A stretch of DNA of 64,000 nt from Hymenobacter volaticus (GTDB lineage Bacteria; Bacteroidota; Bacteroidia; Cytophagales; Hymenobacteraceae): the NCBI RefSeq assembly GCF_022921055.1, contig NZ_CP095061.1, positions 2,581,501 to 2,645,500 on the forward strand, in the 5' to 3' direction. The translations under genes and the position numbers were made by a program. Shown in pieces: positions 29,426 through 37,971 of this stretch (position 1 is its first letter; the number at the start of each line of letters is the position of its first letter). Below the pieces are notes generated by a model that searched no databases, was not told where the DNA came from, and worked only from the letters and a program-made list of their open reading frames with translations.

Positions 29426-30400
29426 TCAATACGCTTTCGACTGCCACTCAATTAGTGCCACGCGCATATTGGGTAGTTGGCTCTGGAAGGTGGTGTCGTC
29501 CTTTTCGCCAAGCTTGATGGCCTTGCGCCCGAAGACGATGGCCGTATCATAGTCCTGCTTGGAAGCTAACAGGCGGGCTTTTATCCAGTTGTTGAGATAC
29601 ACGTCCTGGAGGCGAATCGACTCGTTGATGTAATTGAGGGCTTGCTCGCCGTTGAGGTTGTTTTGCACCAGATACTCGGCGGCCTGCGCCAGCAACTGCC
29701 AATCGTTGGGGCGGGCGGCCACGGCTTTTTCAATGCCGGCTACCACTCGGGCCTGCACATTGGTATCGATAAAGAAGCTCACAGTTTTCTTTTCCCAACT
29801 CAGGTTGAGGTGGGCGCTGCCCGTGGTTAGTTCCGAAAACCAATACAGCAGTGTTTCGTGGTGAGGGGAGGCTTCGGGCACCACCGGAATGCGCAGCACG
29901 TCGTCTTTTTCATTGTAGCCTTCTGCGCCCCAATGGGTAGTTACGCGGTTAAACACCAAGTCCCAGTCTTGGTCGGAGCGGGGCATTATATAGAACGAGT
30001 ACTTGCCTCCGGGCAGCTTTTTGCCGTTGATGCGCACCGTGTCGCTGAAGCTGATAACCGTGTTTTCGTTGGCGCCGGCCCGCCAAATTTGGTTGTACGG
30101 CACTAACCCTTGCCAGATAACGCGGTTTTTCACGCTCGGAGCGTGGTAGTCGACTACCACATCGGTTAAGCCAATGGCGTGCTGCAACACGACGTGCGGA
30201 CTTGGTTGCGGCAGAGGAATCAACGACTCTTGGGGCGCAGCAGGAGCAGTTTTAGTTGGAGCGGCTTGCGTAGGGGCAGGTTGCGTGGTTTGGGCAGGAA
30301 TCGGAGTCGTTTGGGCTAGGGCTGCCCGAGCTGGTGGTAGCAACGATAGGAGCAAACCGCAACCTACCGTAGAGACAACGTGAGAGAGAGGACAACGCAT
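29426..30400 (-). CDS. Exported DUF2911-domain protein with C-terminal helical repeats
   Basis: About 324 residues from the ATG at 30400, which gives a clean signal peptide (HVVSTVGCGLLLSLLPPARA, then LAQ). A Thr/Ala/Pro/Gln-rich linker precedes the DUF2911 domain (VDYHAPSVKNRVIWQGLVPYN, WRAGANENTVISFSDTVRIN, LPGGKYSFYIMP). The last 100 residues are TPR-like helices. DUF2911 is a Bacteroidota family without known activity. Confidence 0.85.
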   Translation of the reverse strand: MRCPLSHVVSTVGCGLLLSLLPPARAALAQTTPIPAQTTQPAPTQAAPTKTAPAAPQESLIPLPQPSPHVVLQHAIGLTDVVVDYHAPSVKNRVIWQGLVPYNQIWRAGANENTVISFSDTVRINGKKLPGGKYSFYIMPRSDQDWDLVFNRVTTHWGAEGYNEKDDVLRIPVVPEASPHHETLLYWFSELTTGSAHLNLSWEKKTVSFFIDTNVQARVVAGIEKAVAARPNDWQLLAQAAEYLVQNNLNGEQALNYINESIRLQDVYLNNWIKARLLASKQDYDTAIVFGRKAIKLGEKDDTTFQSQLPNMRVALIEWQSKAY

Positions 30401-30567
30401 AACAAGCAACAGGCAGGTAGAAGAGCAGGAAAGAAGCTGTGGCAGCCACAAACTACCCAGCAGAATCTAAGCAACGGATGAAGCCCAGAAACAATAGTGC
30501 CAAGAGTAGGTTGAAACGCTACCAGTAGCTAAAGTTCAGGGTTTGAGAGAAGATTTCCTGGAAAACA

Positions 30568-30598
30568 TTTTGTTCTGTCAACTCAGCTTGTACTTTTG
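30568..30598 (+). promoter_or_regulatory. Histidine operon promoter
   Basis: TACTTTTG at 30591-30598 matches the Bacteroidota -7 box exactly; TTTTG at 30568-30572 is the -33 element with an 18-nt gap. Predicted transcription start is about 30603, just before the leader peptide ATG at 30617. Confidence 0.75.
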
Positions 30599-30616
30599 CG
30601 CCATCTATTTTCTTTT

Positions 30617-30739
30617 ATGCCCGCTACCGCCGCGCCTTCATTTTGCTCTATCAGCCCCGTGGCTGCTGTCGCCCTTGGCGAAGCAGTTGGGCTGCGCGCG
30701 GCGCATCATCATCAGCACGGGCACCATTCCTCTTTTTAG
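30617..30739 (+). CDS. hisL: His operon leader peptide (attenuation)
   Basis: A 40-codon ORF too short for routine calling. ATG 30617, TAG 30737. Codons 30-37 read HHHQHGHH: six His codons in eight (30704-30727), three residues before the stop. It starts about 15 nt after the predicted transcription start and precedes hisG by 187 nt. This is the classical arrangement of a his attenuator leader: ribosome stalling at His codons when charged tRNA-His is scarce changes the folding of the RNA behind. The sequence pattern is directly visible; the regulatory action is inferred. The name hisL follows the enterobacterial usage. Confidence 0.75.
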   Translation: MPATAAPSFCSISPVAAVALGEAVGLRAAHHHQHGHHSSF

Positions 30740-30817
30740 AGGAATAACGCACCATATTGTCCCGTTGGGCCGACCTGTTTTGGTCGCCCGGCCACCCCAG
30801 AAAGGTGGCCCCGGTCG
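30726..30817 (+). promoter_or_regulatory. Candidate his attenuator hairpins
   Basis: Three hairpins follow the His codons. A: ATTCCTC/GAGGAAT (30726-30745), with the leader stop codon in its loop. B: GGGC-C-GACC/GGTCGCCC (30767-30789). C: GGCCACC/GGTGGCC (30790-30810). The left arm of B (CGACC) can pair with GGTCG at 30782-30786 or with a second GGTCG at 30813-30817, so exclusive structures are possible. No T run follows hairpin C, so termination may be weak or the switch may act on translation. Confidence 0.5.
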
Positions 30818-30925
30818 TCGTTGCTTGTTAAGCCGCGGCTCGTTCCCGATTTCTTACGTTTCGGAAGTGCAACTTCAATCGCTGGGCGGTTACTCTTCAC
30901 TTCCTTCCTTGTTTCCCCAACCCTT

Positions 30926-31777
30926 ATGATTCGTCTTGCCATCCAGAAGTCGGGCCGCTTAAGTGAAGACTCGCTGAATTTAATTCGGGAGTGCGGTATT
31001 AACTTCGTTGCCAGCTCGTACAAGCTTAAAACCGAAGCTACCAACTTCCCCCTCGAAATCCTGTACCTGCGCGACGACGATATTCCCGGCTACGTGCAAG
31101 ATGGCGTGGCTGACCTTGGCATTGTGGGGCAAAACGTGCTGGTAGAAGCTGGCTATCCCGCCCTGGAAATCGAGGCCCTCGGGTTCAGCAAGTGCCGCCT
31201 GAGTTTGGCCGTGCCGCGCGCCGCCGGCTACGATTCGGTGGCCGACTTGCAGGGCAAGAACATTGCTACCTCGTACCCCGCCATCCTCGGCAAATACCTC
31301 GCCGAGCACGGGGTGCAAGCCAACCTGCATACCATCAGCGGCTCGGTGGAAATTGCGCCGAGCATCGGGTTGGCCGAGGCCATCTGCGACATCGTGAGCA
31401 GCGGCTCGACGCTGCTTGGTAATGGCCTGCGGGAAGTGGAAACCGTATTTCGGTCGGAAGCGGTGCTAATTGCCAACCAAAACCTCTCCGAAGAAAAGCG
31501 GGAAATCCTGGAGCAATTGCAGTTTCGGATGCAGGCCGTGCGCCGCGCCCGCCGCAACAAATACATACTGCTGAACGCGCCGACTGCTTCGCTGGCCGCG
31601 GTGAAGGCACTCTTGCCCGGTATTAAATCCCCTACCGTTACGGCGCTGGCCGAGGAAGGCTGGGTGTCGGTGCAGTCGGTAGTGAATGAAGACGACTTTT
31701 GGCATATCACCGGCCAACTCAAAGCTGTGGGCGCCGAGGGCATTCTGGTGCTGGCTATCGAGAAGATGATTAGTTGA
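30926..31777 (+). CDS. hisG: ATP phosphoribosyltransferase (long form)
   Basis: First step of histidine synthesis: ATP plus PRPP to phosphoribosyl-ATP. 283 residues, the long homohexameric form with a C-terminal ACT-like domain for histidine feedback (LLPGIKSPTVTALAEEGWVSV). MIRLAIQKSGRLSEDSLNLI is the HisG start; GVADLGIVGQNVLVE and CDIVSSGSTLLGNGL are family motifs. The start is the ATG at 30926, not the open frame from 30821, which overlaps the attenuator. Confidence 0.93.
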   Translation: MIRLAIQKSGRLSEDSLNLIRECGINFVASSYKLKTEATNFPLEILYLRDDDIPGYVQDGVADLGIVGQNVLVEAGYPALEIEALGFSKCRLSLAVPRAAGYDSVADLQGKNIATSYPAILGKYLAEHGVQANLHTISGSVEIAPSIGLAEAICDIVSSGSTLLGNGLREVETVFRSEAVLIANQNLSEEKREILEQLQFRMQAVRRARRNKYILLNAPTASLAAVKALLPGIKSPTVTALAEEGWVSVQSVVNEDDFWHITGQLKAVGAEGILVLAIEKMIS

Positions 31778-31875
31778 TTGCCACTTAGGGTTATTGAGTA
31801 AGGACTAATCCCCACTGATCATCAACCAACCCCAATCAATCAGCAATTAATCTCCACCAATCAACATCCCAACCA

Positions 31876-33194
31876 ATGCAAGTCTTTCAATACCCGGCCC
31901 AGCCAGATTGGGCAGCGTTGCAGCAGCGAGCCGCCGCGCAGCAAGCCCAGGATATCGAGCAGCGGGTACAGCAGATTTTCGAAGATGTGCGCCAACGCGG
32001 CGACGCCGCGTTGCTGGACTATGCCCAGCGCTTCGATGGCGCCGACCTCAGCGCGGGCTTGCGCGTAACGGCCGATGAAATTCTCGCGGGCGTAGCGCAG
32101 GTACCATCAGAGTTGCAAACGGCTATTCGGCAAGCCCACGCCAACATCTGGAAATTCCACGCCACCCAGCGCGAAGAAGAAAAGCGGGTGGAAACCATGC
32201 CGGGCGTGAGTTGCTGGCGGCGGGCGGTTCCCGTACAGCGGGTAGGACTTTATATTCCCGGCGGTACGGCGCCGCTGTTTAGTACCTTATTAATGCTGGG
32301 TGTGCCTGCACGGTTGGCGGGTTGCCCGGAAGTGGTGTTGTGTACCCCGCCACAAAAAGACGGCTCCATCAACCCCGTGATTCTGTTCACGGCGCAGTTG
32401 CTTGGTATCGGAACCATCATCAAGGCCGGCGGGGCACAAGCCGTGGCAGCTCTGAGTGGCGGCACGGAAAGCGTACCGGGCGTTGACAAAATCTTTGGTC
32501 CTGGCAATCGGTACGTGACGGCCGCCAAGCAATTGGCTACCCGCTACGGGGTGGCCATTGATATGCCAGCGGGTCCGTCGGAGGTCCTGGTTATTGCTGA
32601 TGCCTCGGCTTATCCCGCTTTCGTAGCGGCCGACCTGCTCAGCCAAGCCGAGCACGGCCCCGACTCGCAGGTGATTTTGCTCTCGGATTCGATGGAGCTG
32701 ATCGAGCTAACCCAAGCCGAGCTAGTTCGGCAGTTGGCGGAACTGCCCCGAGCCGCGGTAGCAACTCAGGCCCTGGAGGAAAGCCGGGCCATTTTGCTGC
32801 GTACCCCCGAGGAAATGCTATACTTCTCCAACCAGTACGCGCCGGAGCACTTGATTCTAGCGGTGCGCAACCCCGAGCAACTCGCGGAAGGCGTTACCAG
32901 CGCCGGGTCCGTGTTCTTGGGGCACCTCACCCCGAGGCGGCTGGTGACTATGCGTCGGGTACTAACCACACGCTGCCAACCAATGGTTACGCCCGCAACT
33001 ACAGCGGCGTGTCCCTGGATTCGTTTCTCAAGAAAATTACTTTCCAGCGCATTACCACCGAAGGCTTGCTGCAGGTAGGGCCGGTTGTGGAAACCATGGC
33101 CGAAGCGGAAGGTCTGCACGCCCACGCCCGCGCCGTGACGCTGCGCCTAGATTCCATCCACAACGAGCAATTCGCAATGAATCAGCAGCATTGA
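31876..33194 (+). CDS. hisD: Histidinol dehydrogenase, frameshifted
   Basis: Oxidises histidinol to histidine in two NAD-dependent, zinc-linked steps. Motifs: [61 protein letters not shown]. The frame breaks at CCCC 32930-32933: HLTP should continue [20 protein letters not shown] and does so one base out of phase, to the end at 33194. One missing C restores 439 residues. The gap to hisG (31778-31875) is C/A-rich and nearly free of G for 60 nt. Confidence 0.93.
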
Positions 33195-33284
33195 TGGGGC
33201 ACCCGGTTAGCGCCTGCTCTTTTGGGCTTAGCTGGTTGCCCGCCCTCTTTTTGCTTGCTTCCTATTCATTGAAAATCCAACAAG

Positions 33285-34350
33285 ATGTTTGCACTCGATA
33301 ATCTGGTCCGGCCCAATATCCGGGCTATGAAACCCTACTCTTCCGCCCGCGACGAATTTCAGGGGGAAGCGCGCGTAATGCTCGACGCCAACGAAAACAG
33401 CCTCGGCAGCGCGGGCCCCGACCTGTTTAACCGCTACCCCGATCCGCAGCAGCGCGCCGTGAAAGCACCGTTGGCCAAGCTGAAAGGAGTGGAGCCCACT
33501 CAAATTTTCCTCGGCAACGGCTCCGACGAAGCCATTGACTTGTTGGTGCGCCTCACCTGCACGCCCGGCCAAGATAGTATCCTGCTCTTGCCCCCAACCT
33601 ACGGCATGTACGAGGTAGCCGCCAACCTCAACGATGTGCGTATCGAGCGGGTACCCTCACGGCGGACTTTCAACTCTCGCCCGAAATCGTAGCGCAAGTT
33701 CTCGCCTCGCCGGCCAAGCTGGTTTTCCTTTGTTCGCCCAACAACCCGACGGGCAACTTGCTGCACGCGGAATCGATAGAAGAAATCCTGCGCGGTTTCA
33801 AGGGGCTGGTTGTGGTAGATGAGGCCTATGCTGATTTCGCTGCCGCGCCTAGCTGGACTACGCGCTTAGCCGAGTTTCCTAACCTAGTGGTGCTTCAGAC
33901 CTTCTCGAAAGCATGGGGTTGGCGGGTCTGCGGTTGGGCATGGCCTTCGCCTCGGCGGAAGTCATCAACTACCTCAACAAAATCAAGCCTCCTTATAATA
34001 TATCGGAGGCCACTCAGCAACATGCCCTAGCCGCGTTGCAAGACGCCCCGCACTTCGGGCAGATGCGCGAGCAACTCTTAGCCGGCCGCGGCTGGCTCGC
34101 CCAACAATTGCCCGCCCTCGCTATTGTCGAGGAAGTATTTCCCTCCGATGCCAACTTTCTCCTGGTTCGTTTCCGGCCCGATGCTACCGCCGTGTATGAC
34201 TACCTGCTTGGCAAAGGCATTGTGGTGCGCAACCGGACCACCCAGCCCGGGTGCGCCGGCACGCTCCGCCTAACGGTGGGCACTACCGAGGAAAACGAGC
34301 AATTAGTGCAAGCCCTGCAAAACTTTTCGGTTTCGCAGCAACCAGCATAG
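33285..34350 (+). CDS. hisC: Histidinol-phosphate aminotransferase, two frameshifts
   Basis: PLP aminotransferase making histidinol phosphate. Motifs: DANENSLGS, FLGNGSDEAIDLLVR, CSPNNPTGNLL, VVVDEAYADF, and the PLP Lys in LQTFSKAWGLAGLRLGMA. Two breaks: at CCC 33654-33656 (RVP then LTADFQLSPEIVAQV in the next phase) and at GGGG 33915-33918 (KAWG then LAGLRLG). Each is one missing base; with both restored the protein is about 355 residues. The next gene starts 3 bp after the stop. Confidence 0.92.
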
Positions 34351-34353
34351 ACT

Positions 34354-34806
34354 ATGCAGCTCGTTTTGTTCTGTGGGATTCAGGCGACGGGCAAGTCGAC
34401 TTTCTATATGCAGCGTTTCTTCCATTCGCACGTGCGCATCAGCCTCGACCTGCTGCGCACGCGCAACCGGGAGCGGCGGCTGTTGCAGCTGTGTTTGGAA
34501 ACCCAGATGCGCTGCGTAATCGACAACACCAACCCGACCCGCGCCGAACGAGCGACCTATATAGAACCGGCCCGTGCCGCGGGTTTCGAAATCGTGGGTT
34601 ACTTCTTTCACTCGGTGGCGGCCGAAGCTGTGGTGCGCAACCAACAGCGCCCGCCGGAGCGCCAGGTTCCCGAGCGGGGCATCCGGGGTACGCGCAATCG
34701 GTTTGAGCGACCAAGCCGCGCCGAAGGTTTCGATCAACTCTATTTCGTGCGGGCCTTAGGGAATCAGGAATTTCAAATCAACGATTGGCAGGATGAAGTT
34801 CAATGA
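34354..34806 (+). CDS. AAA_33-type P-loop kinase (polynucleotide-kinase-like)
   Basis: 150 residues. Walker A GIQATGKST at residues 8-16, then HVRISLDLLRTRNRERRL and VIDNTNPTRAERATYIEPAR, the N-T-N-P-T hallmark of the AAA_33/polynucleotide kinase group, then the lid arginines RQVPERGIRGTRNRFERP. Members phosphorylate 5'-OH ends of RNA or DNA. It is no histidine enzyme, yet lies 3 bp after hisC and overlaps the next gene by 14 bp (34793-34806), so it is co-translated with the Thg1-like gene. A role in preparing tRNA 5' ends is inferred. Confidence 0.75.
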   Translation: MQLVLFCGIQATGKSTFYMQRFFHSHVRISLDLLRTRNRERRLLQLCLETQMRCVIDNTNPTRAERATYIEPARAAGFEIVGYFFHSVAAEAVVRNQQRPPERQVPERGIRGTRNRFERPSRAEGFDQLYFVRALGNQEFQINDWQDEVQ

Positions 34807-35146
34807 GATTGATGCGCGGCTGCGGGTATTCGAAACCGCCCACGACCATTGGTTGTTGCGCAAGCAAGGCCGTACGGTGGGGGAGGCGACCAGTCAAGTG
34901 AAAGGGTCAAGCACAACTGCCAAGCACGACTTACTATTTGGGGCGGGCATCAACTACAATATTCTTCCGGCTTGGCAAAAGCGGGGAGTTGGGTTTTACT
35001 GGGAAGACTACGTTAAGTCAGGGCTGAATCCTGTTAGCCAGCAGCCCATTGAAACCAGTCGGCGGCGGCTGGCTACCAATATGGAGCTTCCGTTAAGTGA
35101 AGCGTACGCACAGTGGGTTGGTACTTTGCTTTCGGCGGTCGAGTAG
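34793..35146 (+). CDS. Thg1-family tRNA-His guanylyltransferase with the catalytic core deleted in frame
   Basis: 117 residues against about 250 for the family. The first 20 residues (MKFNEIDARLRVFETAHDH) are the bacterial Thg1 N-terminus. From W21 the sequence jumps to the Thg1 C-terminal domain: WLLRKQGRTVGEATSQVKG, KHDLLFGAGINYNILPAW, QKRGVGFYWEDY, TSRRRLATNMELP. About 130 residues between, holding the metal-binding carboxylates and nucleotide site of the palm domain, are absent with no frame loss. GCCCACGAC at the junction could be the deletion microhomology (inference). The product cannot be a working 3'-5' polymerase; it could still bind tRNA or be a relic. An assembly collapse is also possible. 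Confidence 0.75.
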   Translation: MKFNEIDARLRVFETAHDHWLLRKQGRTVGEATSQVKGSSTTAKHDLLFGAGINYNILPAWQKRGVGFYWEDYVKSGLNPVSQQPIETSRRRLATNMELPLSEAYAQWVGTLLSAVE

Positions 35147-35218
35147 ACCGTCGGCTTTTACCATATTATATACTATCCGTCGGGGGTAACCATTGAACTC
35201 GGCGGTATCTTTCACTCC

Positions 35219-36331
35219 ATGAAAAAAGTTCTCTTCATTGACCGGGACGGCACCATCCTGATTGAGCCGCCCACAGATTTCCAAGTAGATTCTCTAAGCA
35301 GAGAGAAATTTCAGTTTGTACCTGGGGCCATCACCGGTCTGGCGCGCATTGCCCGCGAACTAGACTACGAGTTGGTATTGGTGAGCAACCAAGACGGCCT
35401 CGGCACCGCGAGCTTTCCAGAAGAAACGTTCTGGCCAGCGCACACCATGATGCTCGACATCCTGCGCTCAGAAGGAGTGGAGTTTGCGCGGGAGCACATC
35501 GACCGGAGCTTTCCCCATGAAAAATTGTCTACCCGTAAACCGGGGGTAGGTATGTTACAACATTACTTGGAAGAGAATAACGGATATAATCTTTCGAATT
35601 CTTTCGTTTTAGGTGACCGTTTAACGGATGTTGAGCTTGCTCAGAACCTGGGTTGTCAGGCCATACTACTGCAGCCTGAAACAGAGAGCGACGAACGTGC
35701 TGCTCTCACTACTATGAGTTGGGAAAGTATATACCAATTCTTACGTTTACCTGCTCGTACCGCCGTAGTACAAAGAGACACCAACGAAACCAAGATTTCG
35801 ATCAAGATAAACCTTGATGGTAATGGCCGGCCTCAGATGCATACTGGTTTGGGCTTCTTCGATCATATGCTCGATCAACTGAGCAAGCACTCCGGCGTCG
35901 ACATGAAGATTGAGGTGCAAGGCGATTTGCACATCGACGAACACCATACGATAGAAGACACGGCTATTGCGTTGGGGGAAGCTTTCACCCAGGCGCTCGG
36001 CGATAAGCGAGGACTCGCGCGTTACGGGTTCCTACTTCCCATGGACGATGTGTTAGCCCAAGCTGCAATCGACTTTTCGGGGCGGCCGTGGTTGGTATGG
36101 GATGCCGAATTCAAGCGGGAGAAGATAGGGGACATGCCTACCGAAATGTTCTACCACTTCTTTAAGAGCTTCTCTGATGCGGCCCGCTGTAACCTCAACA
36201 TTAAAGCAGAAGGGGCCAACGAGCACCACAAGATAGAAGCCATTTTCAAGGCTGTAGCTAAAGCCATAAAGATGGCTTTAGTGCGTGATGCGGGCAAGAT
36301 GGAAATACCTAGCACCAAAGGCATTCTTTGA
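35219..36331 (+). CDS. hisB: Bifunctional histidinol-phosphatase / imidazoleglycerol-phosphate dehydratase
   Basis: 370 residues. The N-terminal HAD phosphatase has [13 protein letters not shown] (nucleophile Asp), [19 protein letters not shown] and [13 protein letters not shown]; the C-terminal dehydratase from about residue 190 has the Mn-binding [14 protein letters not shown] and [16 protein letters not shown]. It performs two steps of the pathway. A -7-like TATCTTTC (35206-35213) lies 5 nt before the ATG, so hisB may also have its own, leaderless transcript. Parts of the linker region (35530-35760) are richer in A and T than the neighbouring genes. Confidence 0.93.
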   Translation: MKKVLFIDRDGTILIEPPTDFQVDSLSREKFQFVPGAITGLARIARELDYELVLVSNQDGLGTASFPEETFWPAHTMMLDILRSEGVEFAREHIDRSFPHEKLSTRKPGVGMLQHYLEENNGYNLSNSFVLGDRLTDVELAQNLGCQAILLQPETESDERAALTTMSWESIYQFLRLPARTAVVQRDTNETKISIKINLDGNGRPQMHTGLGFFDHMLDQLSKHSGVDMKIEVQGDLHIDEHHTIEDTAIALGEAFTQALGDKRGLARYGFLLPMDDVLAQAAIDFSGRPWLVWDAEFKREKIGDMPTEMFYHFFKSFSDAARCNLNIKAEGANEHHKIEAIFKAVAKAIKMALVRDAGKMEIPSTKGIL

Positions 36332-36337
36332 TATTAT

Positions 36338-36463
36338 CCATATGTATGAACAAATGAGTAAACACGGTAATGTGTCTATTTATCAGCACTATGCATTTGC
36401 TTGGGTAATGCAGAGGGCCAATAACCGCGTTTGCCCATATGTATATACAAATGAGTAAACAGT
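36338..36463. repeat. Direct repeat between hisB and hisH
   Basis: CCATATGTATgaACAAATGA, GTAAACA (from 36338) recurs as CCATATGTATatACAAATGA, GTAAACA (from 36435): 25 of 27 positions equal, about 97 bp apart in a 153-bp intergenic region. I do not recognise it. It may be a regulatory or RNA element inside the operon or a duplication scar. Confidence 0.6.
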
Positions 36464-36484
36464 GTTCAGCGTCATAAGTAAGCC

Positions 36485-37072
36485 ATGGAAATTGCAGTAA
36501 TTGATTACAAAGGGGGAAACGTACAGTCTGTGCTGTTTGCGCTTGACCGGCTAGGTGTAAAAGCTACCCTGACAGCCAACCACGAGGCCATCCGGCGGGC
36601 CGATAAGATCCTGTTTCCGGGGGAAGGGGAAGCCGCTTCTGCCATGGAAGAACTACGAGTTCAAGGGCTCGATCAGTTGCTACCAACCCTTACCCAACCG
36701 TTCCTTGGTATCTGCCTGGGCATGCAGCTACTCGGCCAGCACAGCGAGGAAAACAATGCCGACTTGCTTGGCATCTTACCTTTCAACGTAGTACGCTTTC
36801 CGGCTAGCATCGATTACAAAGTACCCCACATGGGGTGGAACACGCTACAGGAACTACGGTCACCGCTGTTTGCGGGCTTGCGCGAAGAAGACTATGTGTA
36901 CTTCGTGCATAGCTACTACGCCCCCGTTGGGGACTATACGATTGCGCAGGCCGCTTACCCCACGCCTTTCAGTGCTGCAGTTCAGCATAAAAACTTCTAT
37001 GCAGTCCAGTTTCACACCGAGAAGAGCGGCCCGGTAGGTACCCGTATCCTGGAAAACTTTCTAACCATGTGA
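36485..37072 (+). CDS. hisH: Imidazole glycerol phosphate synthase, glutaminase subunit
   Basis: 195 residues, class I glutamine amidotransferase. Nucleophile Cys in FLGICLGMQLLG, His and Glu in VQFHTEKSGPVG, plus the oxyanion region DYKGGNVQSV. It feeds ammonia to HisF. A GTAGTACC/GGTACTAC hairpin lies in the short gap to hisA (37074-37112). Confidence 0.93.
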   Translation: MEIAVIDYKGGNVQSVLFALDRLGVKATLTANHEAIRRADKILFPGEGEAASAMEELRVQGLDQLLPTLTQPFLGICLGMQLLGQHSEENNADLLGILPFNVVRFPASIDYKVPHMGWNTLQELRSPLFAGLREEDYVYFVHSYYAPVGDYTIAQAAYPTPFSAAVQHKNFYAVQFHTEKSGPVGTRILENFLTM

Positions 37073-37168
37073 TGTAGTACCGGTGGTTTCTGTAGTGCCC
37101 CAGTGGTACTACCAGCAGAAGCCTCGTAGTAACCAATGCATCTACAAAGACAATGTACATCTACCCCA

Positions 37169-37884
37169 ATGGAAATAATCCCAGCCATAGATCTTATCAA
37201 CGGGCAGTGCGTGCGCCTTACGGAAGGTGACTTCGCGCAGCAAACAACGTATGATTCCGACCCGGTAGCCGTGGCCCAACGCTTCGAGCAGCAGGGAGTA
37301 AAACGGCTGCACCTAGTGGATCTGGACGGCGCTCGGGCCAAGCATCCTGTCAATCTGCCCGTACTAGAGCGGATAGCTGCCAGCACATCGCTGGTGATTG
37401 ACTATGGGGGGGACTCCAGAGTGAGGAAGCCGTGCGGCAGGCCTTCGACGCCGGCGCGGTACAAGTCACAGCGGGCAGCATTGCCGTGCGGGAACCAGCG
37501 TTGGTAGGAGGGTGGCTTCAGTCATTTGGGGCCGAAAAGATTATTGTGGGGGCTGATTTCCGCGACAATCACATTTCCATTAATGCCTGGGCCGAACAAA
37601 GCGAACGAACGCTGCAGGAGTTTGTGCAGCAATACCTAGCAGCGGGGGCGACCACCTTTATCTGTACTGATGTAAGTAAAGACGGTAAGCTACAAGGCCC
37701 CGCGCTGGCTACTTATCGCGCCTTACGCCTGGCTCTGCCCGAAGCTCAGCTTATTGCCAGTGGTGGCGTCACGACCATTGCGGACGTTGCGGCCTTAGCT
37801 GAAATCGGGATGTATGGCGCCATTATCGGCAAGGCCATCTACGAAGGCACGATCACACTGCCTGAATTGCAGCCGTGGCTCTAA
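37169..37884 (+). CDS. hisA: ProFAR isomerase, frameshifted
   Basis: Phosphoribosylformimino-AICAR-phosphate isomerase, TIM barrel. N-terminal MEIIPAIDLINGQCVRL (catalytic Asp in AIDL), then LVDLDGARAKHP. The frame breaks in a run of seven G at 37406-37412: VIDYGGG should continue LQSEEAVRQAFDAGAVQVTAGS and does so one base out of phase. C-terminal FICTDVSKDGKLQGPA and LIASGGVTTIADVAAL are intact. One missing G gives 238 residues. The ATG at 37169 is chosen over 37136. Confidence 0.92.
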
Positions 37885-37971
37885 GCCCTAAGAATCGTCT
37901 TCTGCGGCTCTCCGCTTTCTAAAAGTCCAAGTAAGTGGAAGGCGAATCTCCAATAACGAAAACCGAATCAT

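Noticed and set aside
33758..34030. Separate small gene inside hisC
   Set aside because: It is the middle third of hisC (CSPNNPTGN, DEAYADF) displaced by two single-base errors.
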